This document shows, in pieces, positions 10,390 through 19,218 of a stretch of DNA of 64,000 nt (position 1 is its first letter; every line of letters begins with the position of its first letter). A program made the translations under genes and the position numbers. Origin of the DNA: an uncultured Flavobacteriales bacterium (GTDB lineage Bacteria > Bacteroidota > Bacteroidia > Flavobacteriales_D > Crocinitomicaceae); the NCBI GenBank assembly GCA_913051935.1, contig CAJXCU010000001.1:1-64000 (forward strand). The letters are read 5' to 3'. The notes below the pieces were generated by a model that worked only from the letters and a program-made list of their open reading frames with translations, was not told where the DNA came from and ran no database searches.

Positions 10390-11145
10390 TTATTTTGAAT
10401 TTAGATTCCTAAAATAGTTCGAATATATCTTTAGACTACGGTTGACCATTTCTTCAACTCCCTTGGAAGTAATCGTTCCTCCCGTGATTCCATCTATTCT
10501 ACTATCGCCTTTTATTGCCCCAGAATTATCTTTTACAACCTCATATTTGACAAACGAGCCTTGTTGGTCCATGATCTTCGAATCTTTCCATCGATCCATA
10601 AAAAAAGCCTTATTGATTTCAGCACCTAATCCTGGTGTTTCTGTTTTGTGATCAAACGAAACTCCAAGTATTGTATTCATGTCTTCTTTAAGACATATGT
10701 AACCCCAAATAGGCCCCCATAATCCTTTACCTACCACAGGAATAATGTATTTCGTTTTATCTATTTTCTTTCCTTTAGCTATAAATAAAGGATAATTTTT
10801 GTCTTCATTGGAAAGCGTTTTATCTCTATTTTCTTTCTTAATGTCTACATCAAAAGCTTCAAGGTTCTCATCTGTTTTTTTCAACTCTCCTTTGTGATTT
10901 AGGATGATCGCATCCTCAAGATTGATATAATTTGGAAACTCTTCCTCCGCATTCGAACGGGTAATGCCTTCTTTTTCAACATCTATCATCGCTGAGAGGA
11001 TGTCGAGTTGTTTTTTTATTTTAACGTTATCCTCTGTACGTTTTTTTAAAGCCTCTGATAATGTAGCAAGAATTAATCCCAACACAACAACAAGGACGAT
11101 TGCAAATCCAAATGTAAAACTAGTTGATTCTTTGTTAATCGCCAT
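10390..11145 (-). CDS. nqrC: Na+-translocating NADH:quinone reductase subunit C
   Basis: FMN-binding domain, TPGLGAEI and ITGGTITSKGV; operon position. Confidence 0.95.
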   Translation of the reverse strand: MAINKESTSFTFGFAIVLVVVLGLILATLSEALKKRTEDNVKIKKQLDILSAMIDVEKEGITRSNAEEEFPNYINLEDAIILNHKGELKKTDENLEAFDVDIKKENRDKTLSNEDKNYPLFIAKGKKIDKTKYIIPVVGKGLWGPIWGYICLKEDMNTILGVSFDHKTETPGLGAEINKAFFMDRWKDSKIMDQQGSFVKYEVVKDNSGAIKGDSRIDGITGGTITSKGVEEMVNRSLKIYSNYFRNLNSK

Positions 11146-11146
11146 T

Positions 11147-12427
11147 TTATATTGTTTTTAGACGTTTCAGTCGTCTGTTTATATTCGCCTGAACTACGTA
11201 ATGATCAATGATCGGGGCCATTACATTCATAAATAAAATGGCAAGGAATACACCTTCGGGGTAGGCGGGATTTAATACGCGAATCATGATAGCCAAAAAT
11301 CCACCAAAAAAACCGTAAATAATTTTGCCCGTCGCAGTTTGTGATGCCGTTACAGGGTCTGTAGCCATGAAGACAGCCCCAAAAGCGAAGCCACCAATTA
11401 TCAAATGATAATAGGCAGGAAGGTCTAAATACGGATTTCCACCTACGAGGTTTAGGAGCAATCCCATGACAAAACCACCAATGAAAAAGGATAAAATGAT
11501 TCTTAAGGAACCAACGCCCGTAAATACTAGAAGAAGTGCACCGATCAAACAAGCCATTGTTGAAGTTTCACCAATAGACCCGGGGATCATCCCCATAAAT
11601 GCCTCCCAAGCACCATATTCGTTTGAGAAGCTTTGTACTGCGAGATTCGACTGGACTGCTTCACCTGCCACAGTTGCTTTGTCTGACATGAAAGAAGCTA
11701 AATCGCCCAAAGCAGTTGCTCCTGAAAACCCATCTAAATCAGCCGCATTTGTGTTCATTTTCTCTCCCAATCCGGACATCCAGACTTTATCTCCGGACAT
11801 CGATGTAGGGTATGCGAAAAACAAGAATGCTCTGGCGGTAAGGGCAATATTGACAACATTCATCCCAGTTCCTCCAAATATTTCTTTTCCGATAATAACC
11901 GCGAAGGCAGTAGCTAAACCGACCATCCACAAGGGAACGTCTGCTGGCATGGTCAATGGGATTAGCATTCCTGAAACGAGGAAACCTTCGTGGAGTGAAT
12001 GGCCTCTCAGCATACCGAAAATAAACTCAATGGTTAATCCTACTCCGTAAGAAACCACTACCACTGGTAAAACGATGGCTAAGCCCATTAAAAACTTGGA
12101 GAGCATTTCGGAAAAATAAGGGAGGTCTCTATTTCCTTCAACGACCGCCATTTCCCAATGACCAGTATTGTATATTCCAAAAATCAAGCAAGGAATAAGT
12201 GCAATTACCACCGTAAACATGGTACGTTTGAGGTCCACTCCGTCACGAATATGGGTTCCTTTATTGGTAACAAGTTTTGGTGTAAATGCGAAAGTTGCTA
12301 GCGTTTCAAATAATGGATTCCATTTTTCATATTTACCACCTTTGATAAAGTGTGGCTCCATTTTGTGTAAATATTTTTCTAAAAATTTCACTAAGTCTGT
12401 GTTAAGTTTACATGCATTCGCTAGCAA
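11147..12427 (-). CDS. nqrB: Na+-translocating NADH:quinone reductase subunit B
   Basis: NqrB family; GFSGATALGDLA flavinylation motif; FMATDPVTASQT; overlaps the nqrA 3' end by 20 bp. Confidence 0.96.
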   Translation of the reverse strand: MLANACKLNTDLVKFLEKYLHKMEPHFIKGGKYEKWNPLFETLATFAFTPKLVTNKGTHIRDGVDLKRTMFTVVIALIPCLIFGIYNTGHWEMAVVEGNRDLPYFSEMLSKFLMGLAIVLPVVVVSYGVGLTIEFIFGMLRGHSLHEGFLVSGMLIPLTMPADVPLWMVGLATAFAVIIGKEIFGGTGMNVVNIALTARAFLFFAYPTSMSGDKVWMSGLGEKMNTNAADLDGFSGATALGDLASFMSDKATVAGEAVQSNLAVQSFSNEYGAWEAFMGMIPGSIGETSTMACLIGALLLVFTGVGSLRIILSFFIGGFVMGLLLNLVGGNPYLDLPAYYHLIIGGFAFGAVFMATDPVTASQTATGKIIYGFFGGFLAIMIRVLNPAYPEGVFLAILFMNVMAPIIDHYVVQANINRRLKRLKTI

Positions 12428-13772
12428 TTAAATCTAGTCCTTGTCTTATTTTTTCTTGAATGTTAATTTTGGTTGTACAAACATATTCGCACAAAGCAAA
12501 ATCCTCAGGAGCTACCTCGTAGATCCCTAAATTTTCCATTCCATCAATATCATTTGTAATTGCCGCTTTTGTTAGCTGAACAGGAAGTATATCAAACGGA
12601 AATACGCGTTCTAGCTCACCCGACACCACGAAAGCTCTTTCTTCACCGTTCGTGTTGGTATCTAATCGGAACTTTTTACTTTTTGGCAACAAAAATGTAG
12701 GAAACAATCTTGAGTTTGAAAATTTATCAAATCCATGTCCAAGCCATCCGCTTGTCAGAAAAAATTTATATTCGTTACCTTCAGGGATTACAGTAATTTG
12801 ATTGTGATAGTGTCCTATATAATCCGTTAACTCTTTTTTGTCTCCGGTTAATACGTTTCCAGATATATATCTAACATTTGTTGCGTCAACAGCATTTTTG
12901 ACTAAAGGTTTTATTTGACTTCCTCGTGTAACATTGAGATAGGTTGTTGTCGTTACCTCAGAGCCTGTAAGGGCCATCTTTCTGGATGAGTTTATAGATC
13001 CTGAAGTAAGAAACTTTCCTATTTCTGCAACTTCCTGGATATTTATGGACCAAACAAACTCGCCTTTGTTTACAGGGTCTATGTGATGCATTTGTGTTCC
13101 AACATTACCTGCAGGGTGTAATCCGTCAAAACTATGGTGAATAACTCCTTGTATTTTAGAGAAATTCGAATTTGGTTTGCTGCTTAAGTGGACTTTTCCT
13201 TCCATCATTACCGACAATGCGTCAAATCCAATTTGAAGCACTTCCATTTCGTCCTTTAAAATAAATTCATAGTCCGGAGCGAGTGGGGCCGAATCAAAGG
13301 AAGAAACGAAAAGACCTTTGGCATTGTTGCTAGGGTCAGCAATAATATCTAGAGGTCTTTGTTTCATGGAGCTCCAAAATCCCGATTCTAAAAGTAAGTT
13401 TTTAACGTCTTCTGCGGTTTGATCCTTCATTGGTTTTATTGAGAACCCCTTTGCCTCTTGTTTACCATCAGACTCAACAAGGACACTGATGATTTTTCTT
13501 TTCTCTCCTCGAACAATTTGTTTGACAGAACCGCTAACGGGGCTCACGAATTTTATGGTCTCTTTCTTTTTGTCAAAAAACAATACATCACCGACTAAAA
13601 CAGTATCACCTTCTTTTACGGCCATTTTGGGTGTCAAACCGTGAAAGTCTAGCGGGGAAACCCCAAATATTCCCGACACGGGAACTTCTTTTATTTCTTT
13701 TGTCGCTTCCCCTACAAGCCTGATATTCAGGCCTTTTCTGATACTGATTGTATTGGACATGAAATTTGACAT
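12408..13772 (-). CDS. nqrA: Na+-translocating NADH:quinone reductase subunit A
   Basis: NqrA family; GVIHHSFDGLHPAGNVGTQMHHIDPV; first gene of the operon. Confidence 0.96.
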   Translation of the reverse strand: MSNFMSNTISIRKGLNIRLVGEATKEIKEVPVSGIFGVSPLDFHGLTPKMAVKEGDTVLVGDVLFFDKKKETIKFVSPVSGSVKQIVRGEKRKIISVLVESDGKQEAKGFSIKPMKDQTAEDVKNLLLESGFWSSMKQRPLDIIADPSNNAKGLFVSSFDSAPLAPDYEFILKDEMEVLQIGFDALSVMMEGKVHLSSKPNSNFSKIQGVIHHSFDGLHPAGNVGTQMHHIDPVNKGEFVWSINIQEVAEIGKFLTSGSINSSRKMALTGSEVTTTTYLNVTRGSQIKPLVKNAVDATNVRYISGNVLTGDKKELTDYIGHYHNQITVIPEGNEYKFFLTSGWLGHGFDKFSNSRLFPTFLLPKSKKFRLDTNTNGEERAFVVSGELERVFPFDILPVQLTKAAITNDIDGMENLGIYEVAPEDFALCEYVCTTKINIQEKIRQGLDLIASECM

Positions 13773-14037
13773 TATATTTAGTTGATAAAATTACGAAATT
13801 CCCTTCCGTAGTATGGTGTTGAGGGTATATTTTATGGCGCTAAACAATAATTTAGAACTATTCTAAATAATATTATTTTTTTAAAAAGAATAATTTTGGG
13901 TACCTGTCAAAAATAAATCAAATTTCGCCTCAATTTTAGGGTCAAATTTTAGTCAATTGTAGGCATTTTTTGAGTAATGTGATCGAATATTTTAATAATG
14001 ATGAGGATAATTCAAAAGAATCAAATAACTTTATTTC

Positions 14038-14424
14038 ATGACGCATATCCAAACGAAAGGTATAGAAATTTTAGTGTCCAATTGGTTTAGAGAAGATTTG
14101 TCCAACGAGTCTGACTCCAATTATTTCTACAACTATGAAATTACTATTCGAAATCGCCTGTCTTATTCTGTTCAACTTTTGTCTCGCGAATGGCATGTTG
14201 TGCATCTACTGCATGGAGTATCCACAGTTACTGGAGAGGGTGTGGTTGGGGAGAAACCTATCCTGATGCCGGGAGAAGAGTTTACCTATGTTAGTGGATG
14301 CGAATTGATCAATTCAATGGGTAAAATGTATGGAAAATTTTTTTTCAAAGACCTGACTTCGAAAAAGATATTTTATGCTGATATACCATCATTTAATTTG
14401 ATTTTTCCAGCACTTCTGAATTAG
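14038..14424 (+). CDS. apaG: ApaG family protein
   Basis: YNYEITIRNR...VQLLSREWHV...GVVGEKPILMPGEEFTYVSGC, characteristic ApaG/DUF525. Confidence 0.93.
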   Translation: MTHIQTKGIEILVSNWFREDLSNESDSNYFYNYEITIRNRLSYSVQLLSREWHVVHLLHGVSTVTGEGVVGEKPILMPGEEFTYVSGCELINSMGKMYGKFFFKDLTSKKIFYADIPSFNLIFPALLN

Positions 14425-15035
14425 CGACTAAGTTTAATTACCTTTTTAGTTTCGAAGAAATCTTCCTCAAAAATTTTTTTGAGTTCAAAAATTTCGTGGC
14501 TGAGCTTAATCCTATTCAATTCTTCATCAAAATCTCCTCCTTTTAAGTAATAAAGGGAAGAAAAATCTTTATTTTGTTTTCCACTCAAGTGTTGTATTAA
14601 GCTCATAAAATTTGGAAGATTGGTTACTGCTCTACTAATTAAATAATTATAGGTTCCATGATGTTGTTCGACGCGCTTGTGTATTGTCTTTACATTGGAT
14701 AAGCCTAGACTTTTTGAGACACCTTCGATTACTTTTAATTTTTTCCCTATTGAGTCCAATAGTACAAATGAGCATGTCGGATTTGCTATAGCAAGTGGAA
14801 TTCCTGGAAAACCTCCTCCTGTGCCGATGTCAAGAATTGTACTGCCCTCGGGAAATTGAATGATTTTAAAAATTGCCAAAGAATGAAGAACGTGCCTTTC
14901 TCGAAAATACTCCATGTCTTTTCTTGAAATCACATTTATTTTTGAATTCCAATTTGTATATAAGTGTGCCAGCTCATCCAACATTTTATGCTGAATTGCA
15001 GACAATTCAGGGAAGTAACGTCTAACCGCGTCCAT
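14421..15035 (-). CDS. rsmG: 16S rRNA (guanine527-N7)-methyltransferase
   Basis: INVISRKDMEYFRERHVLHSLAI, ILDIGTGGGFPGIPLAI. Confidence 0.95.
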   Translation of the reverse strand: MDAVRRYFPELSAIQHKMLDELAHLYTNWNSKINVISRKDMEYFRERHVLHSLAIFKIIQFPEGSTILDIGTGGGFPGIPLAIANPTCSFVLLDSIGKKLKVIEGVSKSLGLSNVKTIHKRVEQHHGTYNYLISRAVTNLPNFMSLIQHLSGKQNKDFSSLYYLKGGDFDEELNRIKLSHEIFELKKIFEEDFFETKKVIKLSR

Positions 15036-15641
15036 TTAGATCGTATCTTTCGTTTTTTCCGCCATACTTGACAAAAAATCGCGTGCACGAAACAATTGGG
15101 CCTTCACTGTGCCAAGAGGCAACTTCAATTCTGTTGCGATTTCTTCATAGCTCAACTCTTTGAAGTAACGCATTTCAACTAGGTCTCTATATTTTGGTTT
15201 GAGCTTACTTACTAAAAGACGCATATGAACGACTCGCTGGTCTTGCATGTAGGTTTCTTCTGGGTTGAGGGTATTTGATTTTGCATCAATTTTTAAAACA
15301 TCGCCATTGTCGGTTCTGATACCAGTATCCATTGAGGTTACTTTTATTCTTTTTTTACGAATAAAATCGATACAATTATTGGATGCTATTTTAAATAACC
15401 ATGTGCTAAATGCAAAACTAGGAGAGTATTGAGGTAGTCGATTAAAGGCTTTTCCAAACGCCTCTATGGTAAGATCATCCGCGTCGTCTGGATTTTTCAC
15501 CATTTTTAGCATCATATAGTAAATGGATTCTCTATATCTTTCCATGAGGTCGGCGTAGGCCAGTTGATCTCCCTTTATGGCAGCTTGAACAAGTGTCAAA
15601 TCATGCTTAGCTTTATCAGACAAATGATTTTTTTCTACCAT
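15036..15641 (-). CDS. Sigma-70 family RNA polymerase sigma factor (ECF-type)
   Basis: Sigma region 2 (DADDLTIEAFGKAFNRL...FSTWLFKIASNNCIDFIRKKR) and region 4 (YRDLVEMRYFKELSYEEIATELKLPLGTVKAQLFRAR). Confidence 0.92.
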   Translation of the reverse strand: MVEKNHLSDKAKHDLTLVQAAIKGDQLAYADLMERYRESIYYMMLKMVKNPDDADDLTIEAFGKAFNRLPQYSPSFAFSTWLFKIASNNCIDFIRKKRIKVTSMDTGIRTDNGDVLKIDAKSNTLNPEETYMQDQRVVHMRLLVSKLKPKYRDLVEMRYFKELSYEEIATELKLPLGTVKAQLFRARDFLSSMAEKTKDTI

Positions 15642-16771
15642 GTTGTGCTCTTTTTATTTTTTGCAATCAAAAACAATAATGGGACAAAAATCGCATAAAA
15701 TAAATCCCAAAATGGGAAGTATAATGCAAGCTTTTTCTCCTCAAGTTTTATAAGGCATCTTGCCCCAATCCACCACTTTAATGCGTACAATATCAACATT
15801 GATATTGTTAGATAAAGCTCTTGAAATGCCACTTGTACCAAAGAAACGAAACAAATCCAAGTGAGCACTAGAGAGATTGGGTATATTGCTAACAATAGTT
15901 TTTTAATAAAAGGGTATCTGTGTGTAGTTTGATAGTGTCGCGATTTTTGCTTGAACCAATCATTCATTGTTTTTTTGGCTGGTGAATACATAAAGGTATC
16001 AGGTGAAATTTCGATGGTATATCCGTTTTTTTTGACAGCTTCCTGAATAAATAAATCATCGTCCCCTGAGGATATTGAATAATGCGATTTAAATCCATCC
16101 ACAGAAAAGAATGCACTTTTCGTATACGCTAAGTTTCTTCCGACACCCATGTAGGGCTGATTATTAAGGGCCATTGATAAATAATTTATGCCAATCCATG
16201 CGGTATCAAACCTAATTAGCTTATTCAATAATCCTGCTGACTGGAGCATTGGTCCGTAACCGAGAACAATCTCTTTACCTCCATGGAACTTTGCGGATAT
16301 TTTTTCAATCCAGCGGTCTGAATTTGGGGTGCAATCTGCATCTGTAAATATAAGATGCTCATATTTAGCAGCTTTCACACCAATGGTCAAGGGAAGTTTT
16401 TTACCTGTACGAAGATGCTTATCTTCTGCAAGTTCAACAATTTTTAGATGTTCATTTTGCTTTGAGAAGGCCTCTAAAATATCTTTACTATTGTCAATTG
16501 ATTGATGATTGACAACAATCACTTCAAAAACATCATATTTTTGAGTAAGAATTTTAGGCAAATTACGGAAGAGTTTATCACTTTCATTTCTAGCTGCGAT
16601 TATAATGCTAACCGGAACCCTGATCTGTCCATTTTTTTTGGGAAGTTTTAAAAAAGCGAGCTTTCTTTGAATGATTATAATGAAATACAATTGAATCGAG
16701 AGCGTTATCAAATAGACTCCAAAAAACAGAGGTTCGATGTTCGGATTGATATACTGATGCAAAAAGTTCAT
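15635..16771 (-). CDS. Glycosyltransferase family 2, membrane-anchored
   Basis: N-terminal TM, VSIIIAARNES, LIFTDADCTP, C-terminal TM segments; 7-bp overlap with the sigma factor gene. Confidence 0.88.
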   Translation of the reverse strand: MNFLHQYINPNIEPLFFGVYLITLSIQLYFIIIIQRKLAFLKLPKKNGQIRVPVSIIIAARNESDKLFRNLPKILTQKYDVFEVIVVNHQSIDNSKDILEAFSKQNEHLKIVELAEDKHLRTGKKLPLTIGVKAAKYEHLIFTDADCTPNSDRWIEKISAKFHGGKEIVLGYGPMLQSAGLLNKLIRFDTAWIGINYLSMALNNQPYMGVGRNLAYTKSAFFSVDGFKSHYSISSGDDDLFIQEAVKKNGYTIEISPDTFMYSPAKKTMNDWFKQKSRHYQTTHRYPFIKKLLLAIYPISLVLTWICFVSLVQVAFQELYLTISMLILYALKWWIGARCLIKLEEKKLALYFPFWDLFYAIFVPLLFLIAKNKKSTTW

Positions 16772-16846
16772 TTATATTGCTTATACAAATATGACCTATG
16801 AATCGTTTTCAATGTATCTTTACCAGATATTGTTATCAACATTGTT

Positions 16847-17977
16847 ATGCACTTTGATATTTCCCATAAAGACAAAGATTCATCCGCAAGGGCGGGAGAG
16901 TTTCATACAGATCATGGTGTAGTCAAAACACCAATTTTCATGCCTGTTGGAACAGCTGGAACGGTAAAAGGTGTTCACCAACGCGAACTTAAGCAAGATA
17001 TAGAGGCAGAAATAATTTTAGGAAATACCTACCATTTATTTTTAAGACCCGGAATGGATATTATTGAAGGTGCTGGAGGCTTGCACCAATTCATCAATTG
17101 GGATAAACCTATTTTAACAGATAGCGGAGGTTATCAAGTTTATTCTCTTTCAGGATCCAGAAAAATCACGGAGGATGGTGTTAAATTTCAATCTCATATT
17201 GATGGAAGTTATCACTATTTTACACCGGAAAAAGCAATTGATATTCAGCGAAGTATTGGTGCGGACATTATCATGGCTTTTGATGAATGTACTCCATATC
17301 CATGTGATTATGCCTATGCGAAAAACTCAATGGGAATGACCCACAGATGGCTAAAAAGATGTTTGGAACAAATGGACAAAACCTCCTGTGCATATGGCTA
17401 CAGTCAAGCTTTATTTCCTATTGTTCAAGGAAGCACTTTTAAGGATCTCAGACAAGAATCTGCTAAAGTTATTTCGTCCTTTGATGCTGTGGGTAATGCC
17501 ATTGGTGGGCTATCGGTTGGTGAACCAGAAGAGGATCTATACGAAATGACGGCTCTGGTTACGGAAATTTTGCCAGCTGAAAAACCAAGGTATCTTATGG
17601 GAGTTGGAACACCATGGAATTTATTGGAGTGTATAGCGCTCGGGGTTGACATGTTCGATTGTGTTATGCCCTCAAGAAATGCCCGTCATGGTCTTTTGTT
17701 CACTGCCGAAGGAACCATAAATATAAAAAATCAAAAGTGGTCCAAAGATTTTTCTGCCATAGATGCTAAAAGTCCATGTTTTGTTGATCAAAATTATTCA
17801 AAGGCATATCTAAGGCACCTTCTAAAATCAGGTGAATATTTAGGAATGCAAATTGCAACAATTCACAACCTATCTTTTTATTTAAGAATCATGAAAGAAG
17901 CTCGAGCCCGTATTATTGATGGTTCGTTTATTTCTTGGAAAAATAAGATGGTGAAACAAATGAATCAGCGGCTCTGA
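16847..17977 (+). CDS. tgt: tRNA-guanine transglycosylase
   Basis: GNTYHLFLRPG, LTDSGGYQVYSL, MAFDECTPYP, MGVGTPWNLLECIALGVDMFDCVMPSRNARHG. Confidence 0.97.
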   Translation: MHFDISHKDKDSSARAGEFHTDHGVVKTPIFMPVGTAGTVKGVHQRELKQDIEAEIILGNTYHLFLRPGMDIIEGAGGLHQFINWDKPILTDSGGYQVYSLSGSRKITEDGVKFQSHIDGSYHYFTPEKAIDIQRSIGADIIMAFDECTPYPCDYAYAKNSMGMTHRWLKRCLEQMDKTSCAYGYSQALFPIVQGSTFKDLRQESAKVISSFDAVGNAIGGLSVGEPEEDLYEMTALVTEILPAEKPRYLMGVGTPWNLLECIALGVDMFDCVMPSRNARHGLLFTAEGTINIKNQKWSKDFSAIDAKSPCFVDQNYSKAYLRHLLKSGEYLGMQIATIHNLSFYLRIMKEARARIIDGSFISWKNKMVKQMNQRL

Positions 17978-19053
17978 TGTTGTCAATAATCGATAGATAT
18001 ATCATTAAGAAATTCCTTTCAACATTTTTTTTCATGTTGGGAATAATCATGATGTTTGCGATTGTTTTTGATGTTTCTGAAAAGCTGGGAGATTTTATTT
18101 CTAACCAAGCTCCAATAGAGAAAATCATCTTTGACTATTACGTTAATTTCATCATTCTCTACGGGAATATGTTTACCTCCATGATTGTTTTCCTTTCGGT
18201 CATTTGGTTTACGACAATTATGGCTAAGGATACTGAAATCATTCCCATATGGTTCAGCGGTAAACCCCTTTCACGTTATTTACGGCCTTATTTTATTTCG
18301 GCAACAATTCTGATGTTATTCTCCTTAGGGATTAACCATTTTATGGTTCCTCGTGCCAATAAGGTTCGTTTGGCTTTCGAAGAGCAATACTACAGAGATG
18401 CTATGATTGTGAGGGATTATCATGCAGAGTTTCCAAATAATGAGTCAGTTTATTTTTCAAATTACAATACCTCCGATGGGCGTGTGAATGATTTTACTTT
18501 TCAAAAGTGGTCCGAAAATCAAAAACCGAAATTTTTCTTGAAAACAAGATATGCTTTAAATGAACCGAACTCAAAAAATTGGGTGCTACATGATTTTTAT
18601 GAAAAACAGTTCTATCCAGATTCAATTTCCATTCGCCATATACAAGAATTAGATACTACTTTTGACTTCAGTATTTCTGATATGGCCCAGAGAGAGAATA
18701 CAGCAGAGACGATGACTTATTCAGAATTAAAATCATTTATCAGTCGGGAGCGATTGAAAGGATCAGCATTTGTACCATTGTATGAAATAGAGCTGCATCA
18801 GCGAACATCTTACCCATTTGCCGCATATATTTTAACGCTAATAGGAGTTTCGGTGGCTTCTCAAAAAAGAAGGGGAGGGATTGGTGTAAATATCGCGATA
18901 GGATTAGGAATTGTATTCGTATATATATTTGCTATGAAAATGTTAACTGTAGCTGCTTTAAATGTTGGTTTCCCGCCCCTTTTATCAGTTTGGATACCGA
19001 ACTTATTCTTCGCAATTGCCGCAGTTTTCTTGTTTCGATATTCTCAAAAGTAG
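17977..19053 (+). CDS. LptF/LptG family permease (YjgP/YjgQ)
   Basis: N-terminal IDRYIIKKFLSTFFFML; ELHQRTSYPFAAYILTLIGVSVA; TGATG overlap with tgt. Confidence 0.9.
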   Translation: MLSIIDRYIIKKFLSTFFFMLGIIMMFAIVFDVSEKLGDFISNQAPIEKIIFDYYVNFIILYGNMFTSMIVFLSVIWFTTIMAKDTEIIPIWFSGKPLSRYLRPYFISATILMLFSLGINHFMVPRANKVRLAFEEQYYRDAMIVRDYHAEFPNNESVYFSNYNTSDGRVNDFTFQKWSENQKPKFFLKTRYALNEPNSKNWVLHDFYEKQFYPDSISIRHIQELDTTFDFSISDMAQRENTAETMTYSELKSFISRERLKGSAFVPLYEIELHQRTSYPFAAYILTLIGVSVASQKRRGGIGVNIAIGLGIVFVYIFAMKMLTVAALNVGFPPLLSVWIPNLFFAIAAVFLFRYSQK

Positions 19054-19218
19054 CCGAAAAAGCCCCTGATTCAATAAGTAATACTACTTAAATTCCTTGA
19101 TAACATTACGTATTTATTCTTTCGTGGCCTCATGTATTTTTTCTTTTGAGCTGCTGTTTTTTTTTTGATGTCTTTAGAGTAACCGGAGATTTGTTTCAAC
19201 TATTAAAACAACTCAAAA

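Noticed and set aside
11466-12050. 194-aa plus-strand ORF inside nqrB
   Set aside because: Antisense to a strongly supported nqrB CDS; no recognisable domain.
13773-14037. AT-rich nqrA/apaG intergenic region with a CAAAAATA box (possible minus-strand promoter)
   Set aside because: No suitably spaced -33 element found; box alone is common in AT-rich DNA.
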